64,000 nt of DNA from Phocoena phocoena (taxonomy: Eukaryota > Chordata > Mammalia > Artiodactyla > Phocoenidae): positions 133,590,263 to 133,654,262 of the forward strand of contig NC_089221.1 of NCBI RefSeq assembly GCF_963924675.1, in the 5' to 3' direction. Shown one piece after another: positions 42,760 to 64,000 of the stretch. How positions within the stretch are numbered: the stretch's first letter is position 1; each line of letters opens with the position of its first letter. Position numbers and translations under genes: made by a program. The notes beneath the pieces were generated by a model. The model did not search any database and was not told where the DNA came from. It saw nothing but the letters and a program-made list of their open reading frames with translations.

Positions 42760-43538
42760 CGGGCACGGGGCCTACAGGACCTTCTCAGAAGCAGATTGCC
42801 CGCGAGCCCGGTGTTATTACTACTCGGTGAAACCAGGCCCCTGAGTTTCCGTTTGTTATGAAGATGCTGAATTTAAATCTGCCATGAATGCCCCACAGTG
42901 CAGGTTGCAGCTGTGTCTGGTAAATGGTGCTCCCAGAACAGTGTTAGTTTTTTTAATATTTTATTAATTTCTCTTGCAAAGTGACAAAATGACCACGTGG
43001 TCGTAGACTCAATATTAAGAATTCTCCTCCTTTGGAAGATTGCATAACAGGCAGGACATTTGCGCTGGAAAAGAAGTACTTCTTTTCATGTATACCTCTG
43101 ATAAAATTTCCAGAATGTTTTCTTTCTGACTGATGTGGAGTTGGCAGTGACTTCTAGCACTTGGGCTAAAAATGTCTGATTTCCTTCTCCCTTAGGCAGT
43201 GAATGATCTACAAAGAAACAGAGAAATCCATTAGAGAAGCTGTATTTGTAATGGAAATAAAGACTCCTAATTTTTTGGCTCTGTAGGTCGTTCACTTACT
43301 GATTCTGATCAAGGGAAGGACGGGAGTATTATTGTGTTAAAGGGGAAAATCTTAAGGGTTATTCTGGTAAATGAGTGTTTTAGAATCTGAGAAGCTTAGA
43401 AGAAACCCAGGTTATAGGAGGAAGGAGAAGGTAAAGATCAAAAGTAGGAGTCAGGGAAGATGAAGGAAGGGAAGACAGATTAGAACTGGGATTGTATACA
43501 TTGAGCTGGGAGTTTTTATGGAACATTTCTGACCTATT

Positions 43539-43683
43539 TAAAATTGGAGGGACTTCCCTGGCGGTTCAGAGGTGAAGACTCCGAGCTTCCATTGCAGGGG
43601 GCCCAGGTTCAAGCCCTGGTCGGGGAACTAAGATCCCACATGCTGCGTGGCATGGCCAAAGATAAAAGTAACATAAAATTGGA
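43539..43683 (+). mobile_element. CHR-related SINE with TSD
   Basis: Body 43,549-43,673: GGGACTTCCCTGGCGGTTCA ... GGCATGGCCAAAG. The B-box-like GGTTCAAGCCC is visible. Perfect 10-bp TSD TAAAATTGGA. Confidence 0.88.
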
Positions 43684-43725
43684 TAAAAAATTATTATAAA
43701 TCTCTGTGTGTAAGCATCACACAGG

Positions 43726-43938
43726 ATTGACTTTTTTTTTTTTTTTGCGGTACGCGGGCCTCTCACTGTTGTGGCCTCTCCCGTTGCGGAGCACAGGCTC
43801 CGGACGCGCAGGCCCAGTGGCCATGGCTTACAGGCTCAGCCCTTCCGCGGCATGTGGGATCTTCCCAGACCGGGGCACGAACCCGTGTTCCCTGCATCAG
43901 CAGGCGTACTCTCAACCACTGCGCCACCTGGGAAGCCC
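43726..43938 (-). mobile_element. CHR-type SINE (short form), minus strand
   Basis: T tail on the left, then GCGGTACGCGGGCCTCTCAC ... GCGCCACCTGGGAAGCCC. No clear TSD was found. Confidence 0.92.
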
Positions 43939-45000
43939 AACAGTTATTAACTTTAGCTGATTTTGCCTCATTTATTTCTCACTCTTCCCCCATCTAATAC
44001 GAATTGGAAGCAAACCCCTGTATCCTTTCATCCATATTTTGTAGGTATTTGTCGAAGATAAGGACTATTTTAAAATATAACCTCAATATTGTTGTCACAT
44101 CTAAAAAATAATAACAGTTTCCTTAATATTGTCAAATATCGAGTCAGTAACTAGCCAGAGAAATTTTCCTGTTTTCTCATATATGTTACAATTTCATCTT
44201 TATGGTGGTTTGTTTGAAATAAGATCCAAATGAGGTAAAACCATGTGATAGTCTAAGTCTCTTATCATCTGTAACTTCCCCCTCCATCTCTTTTTTTTTC
44301 CCCTTGCACTTTATTTGTTAAAGATACTCAGCCATTTGTCCAGCAGACTTTCCCATAGATTGTATTTTACTGAGTACCGCACCGTGGTGTGTTTTAACAT
44401 GTTCTGTCCTCTGTATTTCCTGTTAGATTGTATCAAGGGCTTGATTGGATTCAGATATTTTGTTTTGAGTTCAGCACTCTTTGTAAGATGATGGTGTGTT
44501 TTTCCATCAGGAGGCACATAATATCTGGTTGTCCCTCGTGTAGTGATGTTAGCAGCAGTTGGTGATCAGTGCCTACATCCATTTGTTCACTAGGGGTTGG
44601 AAACTAGGGATATTTTAATTCTGTGAATATTTCTGGGGGGAAAAAAGAAATACCTTTATAAAGAGAAGCATCTCTCTCTCCTGCAATTCATTTATCCAGT
44701 TGTACAGTTGGTATAGGAAAGATTGGTTCAGTGTTTGCTTCTTTCCTTTTATTTATTGACTTTCAATGTAAAAGTTGGTTCACAGGCATCCTCCAGCAGT
44801 AACAAAGGCATAAAACCAAGTTTTTGTTAAGTGTCTTTACGATCTCATGGATTCACATATATCTGATATTGTTTCAAGTCCCTTGAGTTGTGCTAACTGG
44901 TGCTCAGATCACCCCATCTTTGGCCAATGGAGGCTGCCTCAATTTGGCGCCTGGGTTCCTTTGACACAGCCCTGGTAGTCATAGATAAATAGTCGCTTCT

Positions 45001-45184
45001 AGGCCTTTTTTTTTTTTTTAATTTTATTCATTTATTTTTAACATCTTTATTGGAGTATAATTGCTTTACAATGGTGTGTTAGTTTCTGCTCTATAACAAA
45101 GTGAATCAGCTATACATATACACACGTTCCCAGATCTCTTCCCTCTTGCGTCTCCCTCCCTCCTCCAGGCCTTTCAAACTTAGG
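45001..45184 (-). mobile_element. 5'-truncated LINE-1 3' end
   Basis: Insert about 45,009-45,176, with the same 3' UTR as the full-length L1 (ACATCTTTATTGGAGTATAA) and a T-rich tail on its left. Short TSD AGGCCTTT at 45,001-45,008 and 45,177-45,184. Confidence 0.85.
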
Positions 45185-45385
45185 TTCCAAGCCCAGCTCC
45201 AGCACTTGCCAGCCCTTGACCTTGTAAAGTGACCTAAATTCTGAGCTTCTGTTTGCTCATCTGTAAAACGGGAATCATCATAGTACTTACCTTTATAAGG
45301 TTGATGCAAGATTAAAATAGCTGAGTGCTTGGCAGAGTGACACAGAGTAATGGCTTTAAAATGTTAGGTTTATTATTATTTGAAT
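45185..45385 (+). mobile_element. MIR relic, near full length
   Basis: CTCCAGCACTTGCCAGCCCT, CATCTGTAAAACGGGAATCA and TGAGTGCTTGGCAGAGTGAC in the order of MIR. It begins at or just inside the L1 TSD, so the L1 may have inserted in its edge. Confidence 0.85.
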
Positions 45386-46139
45386 TAACGAAGAGAATTA
45401 TTAGGGCTTTGGAGCTTACAGATCATTATGCCCTGGACAGTCATTAACCCTTCCTGCAAAATGGACTTAACATTAATGTACTAAAGAAGACAATCTTTTC
45501 TGTGGGTTGGCAAATGGTTTTGCTGTAGAACTGAATGCCACATTTAGAATTTAGGGCAGAGAAGAGAGCAGAGGAAGCAGCATAGGTGTGGAGAGGGCCT
45601 GAAACCACCCCTGTGAGGCGAGGCACCTGCAGAGGGCAGAGGAGGCAGTCACCTCTGAGCGCCAAACCCCCGCCGCCCCCACCCCCCCCCACCCCGTGCC
45701 CTCATTGGATGTGGCCTTCACTGTTGCCATAGCGTGTGACAGGGAGGTGAGTTGAGAACTTAGTGAAGTGTGAAGCGGTAGTCAGCAGCTCAGCCCCATC
45801 TGCCCTCCCAGCCGGGCCTAAAGGAGACACAGGGGCAGCCTGCGTGGGGTGCACTCTGCAACTGTGTCAGCCCTTCACAGCCTGGGCCCAGCTCTGCTGT
45901 CGCTGGTCCTTTTCTGCCCTGGCCTCTGACACCACATTTCCTAATGAGTGAGGCAAATTCTCTGACACTCTGAGACTCCAGCCCTGAAGCAGGTCTCAGG
46001 CTTCCCTGGGATTAGGGATGGGGATTAGGGATGGGGAGGGAGGGAGGGAGGGCGCTCTCCGGAGCACCGCAGCCTTCTCCGTGTTTCCTCATTCGAATAT
46101 GCTAAAGGGTTAGAAGTTGCTGCACTCCTTATTATTATG
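45386..46139. other. CYFIP2 intron 1 segment with G/C-rich simple tracts
   Basis: Unique sequence with a C-rich tract (45,667-45,695) and a GGGATTAGGGATGGGGAGGG-type tandem tract (about 46,010-46,052). No gene seen. Confidence 0.6.
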
Positions 46140-46645
46140 TTATTAACCTTTTTTTAAAACTCAGTTTTCAGATTTTTGTTCACCTAGTCTACTATTTGTT
46201 TTGTTTTGCTGTTTTTTGCTTCATTTATTTCTCCTTTTGTAATTAGTAATCCCTGCATTCTCATTTTTGGGGGTTGATTTTTATCCTTTTTTAGATTTTT
46301 GAGTGGAAAATTCAGTTCATTTAATTCTGCTTTCTTATTTCCTATGAAATGCATTCAGTTCTAAATATTTTACAATTTCTATTTGAATTCCTCTTCAGCT
46401 ATGAATAACCTAGCAGTATGCTTTTTACAAATTTTCATAGATACGGAGTTTTTTCTTTGCTATAATTTACATTATTGATTTCTAAGTTTATTGCACTGTA
46501 GTCAGTGAATGTGACTTCTAGAAGGTCATATTTAGGGGAACTTGTGAGAACTTGTTTTATGCTCTAAATCATGATGATTTTTAATAAATGTTTCACGTAT
46601 GCTTTAAAAAATGAGTATTCTGTTTGCTCAGTGCTGAGTTCTTAA
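46140..46645 (-). mobile_element. Old LINE-1 ORF2 fragment
   Basis: GTTTATTGCACTGTAGTCAG, AGAAGGTCATATTTAGGGGA and TAATAAATGTTTCACGTATG correspond to the antisense of the L1 ORF2 mid-region. Decayed. Confidence 0.65.
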
Positions 46646-47069
46646 AATAGCAGTTAGCTCCTGTTAGGTAGGTGCTGTTTAGAACCTCTTCAGCTTCACT
46701 GCCTGGCAAAGTTCTCATCACAACCACTGTAGTCTGCCAGGGCCTGAGACACAAAAATGTCCATTTTGGGCTGATTTGTTTGGTGTGGCTCACAAAACAT
46801 ACCATATGTCCAGGCCAAGGAAGACAGTGGCTCTAATGTTTTTGCAAATAAGGTTAAATTTGCTGGAGTCTGAATTCTTTGACTCCCAGCTTAATTTCAC
46901 ACTCTGGTTTCAAGCTGATAATCTTTGGCTCTCTCAATCATGGATGTTTGTGTTATGCAATAATTTAAGAGTGGAACTGATAAATATCTTCTTGAATAAC
47001 AAAAGCTGGAGGCTGACTTTGGCTTTGGCCCGTGTTCTAGCGTCAAGCATAATTTGAGGTCCTTTGCTC

Positions 47070-47220
47070 CTGGTCACTGTGGTTGTATGAGTGTCAACAT
47101 AACTTCTCTGAGCCTTGTTTTTCCATCAGTTATGTGGATATGAGACCACCTGCCATCAGAGGGTTGTGGTGAGGCTCAGTCAAGGCAATAGACATAAAAA
47201 AGTACTTCGTAAACTGTACA
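47070..47220 (+). mobile_element. MIR relic just before CYFIP2 exon 2
   Basis: CTTCTCTGAGCCTTGTTTTT, AGAGGGTTGTGGTGAGGCTC and TAAACTGTACAGAGATCCTC resemble MIR in sense. Confidence 0.65.
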
Positions 47221-47369
47221 GAGATCCTCAGATATCAGGCACGGGTTGAGGGCACCACGTGAAGCAGTAGCAAGTGGAAGCCGTCTCGGTGCGTGTTTCT
47301 TAACTCCCCGGGTTCTCTGGAAGGAGCCTGGATAGGGTGAGCGTGGGAGAAGTGTTGGAAGGCCCCTGA

Positions 47370-64000
<16,631 letters not shown>

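Overview
The window is nuclear DNA from a cetartiodactyl mammal, most likely a cetacean. The evidence is split genes with GT/AG introns, many CHR-type tRNA-derived SINEs, cetartiodactyl-type LINE-1 sequence, and ancient MIR, L2 and MER5A relics. Two protein-coding genes lie head to tail on the + strand, and both match human chromosome 5q33 genes from memory: ITK followed by CYFIP2. The exact species cannot be fixed by eye.

Positions 1-14,815 hold the 3' half of ITK, the Tec-family kinase of T-cell receptor signalling. Nine coding exons run from the middle of the SH2 domain to the stop codon (human residue numbering 257-620, all in frame), followed by a 3' UTR of about 2.5 kb. Kinase landmarks are intact: the glycine loop, K391, gatekeeper F435, C442, HRDLAARN, DFG and Y512.

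Positions 14,816-29,985 are intergenic. The region is dominated by a full-length but decayed LINE-1 on the minus strand (18,594-25,832), bounded by a 15-bp target-site duplication. Around it are a CHR SINE, L2 and MIR fragments and dinucleotide repeats.

Positions 29,750-30,620 form a CpG island with GC boxes, no obvious TATA box, a noncoding first exon ending at 30,070 and a (GGC)n tract. This is the CYFIP2 promoter. After a 17.3-kb first intron, seven coding exons (47,404-62,826) encode CYFIP2 residues 1-265. CYFIP2 is the Sra-1/PIR121-type subunit of the WAVE regulatory complex and binds Rac1 and FMRP. The window ends in the following intron, so the rest of the gene lies beyond it. The introns carry several CHR SINEs, old L1 pieces, MIR, L2 and MER5A copies, a GGAGGGGT minisatellite and a composite TA/CA tract.

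I found no new gene system. The points most worth a second look are the dated L1 insertion between the two genes, a twin SINE insertion at one target, inverted SINE pairs around CYFIP2 exons 2-4, an unexplained 36-bp direct repeat in intron 1, a non-repetitive candidate regulatory block near 32.35-32.66 kb, and the triplet repeat beside the CYFIP2 promoter.
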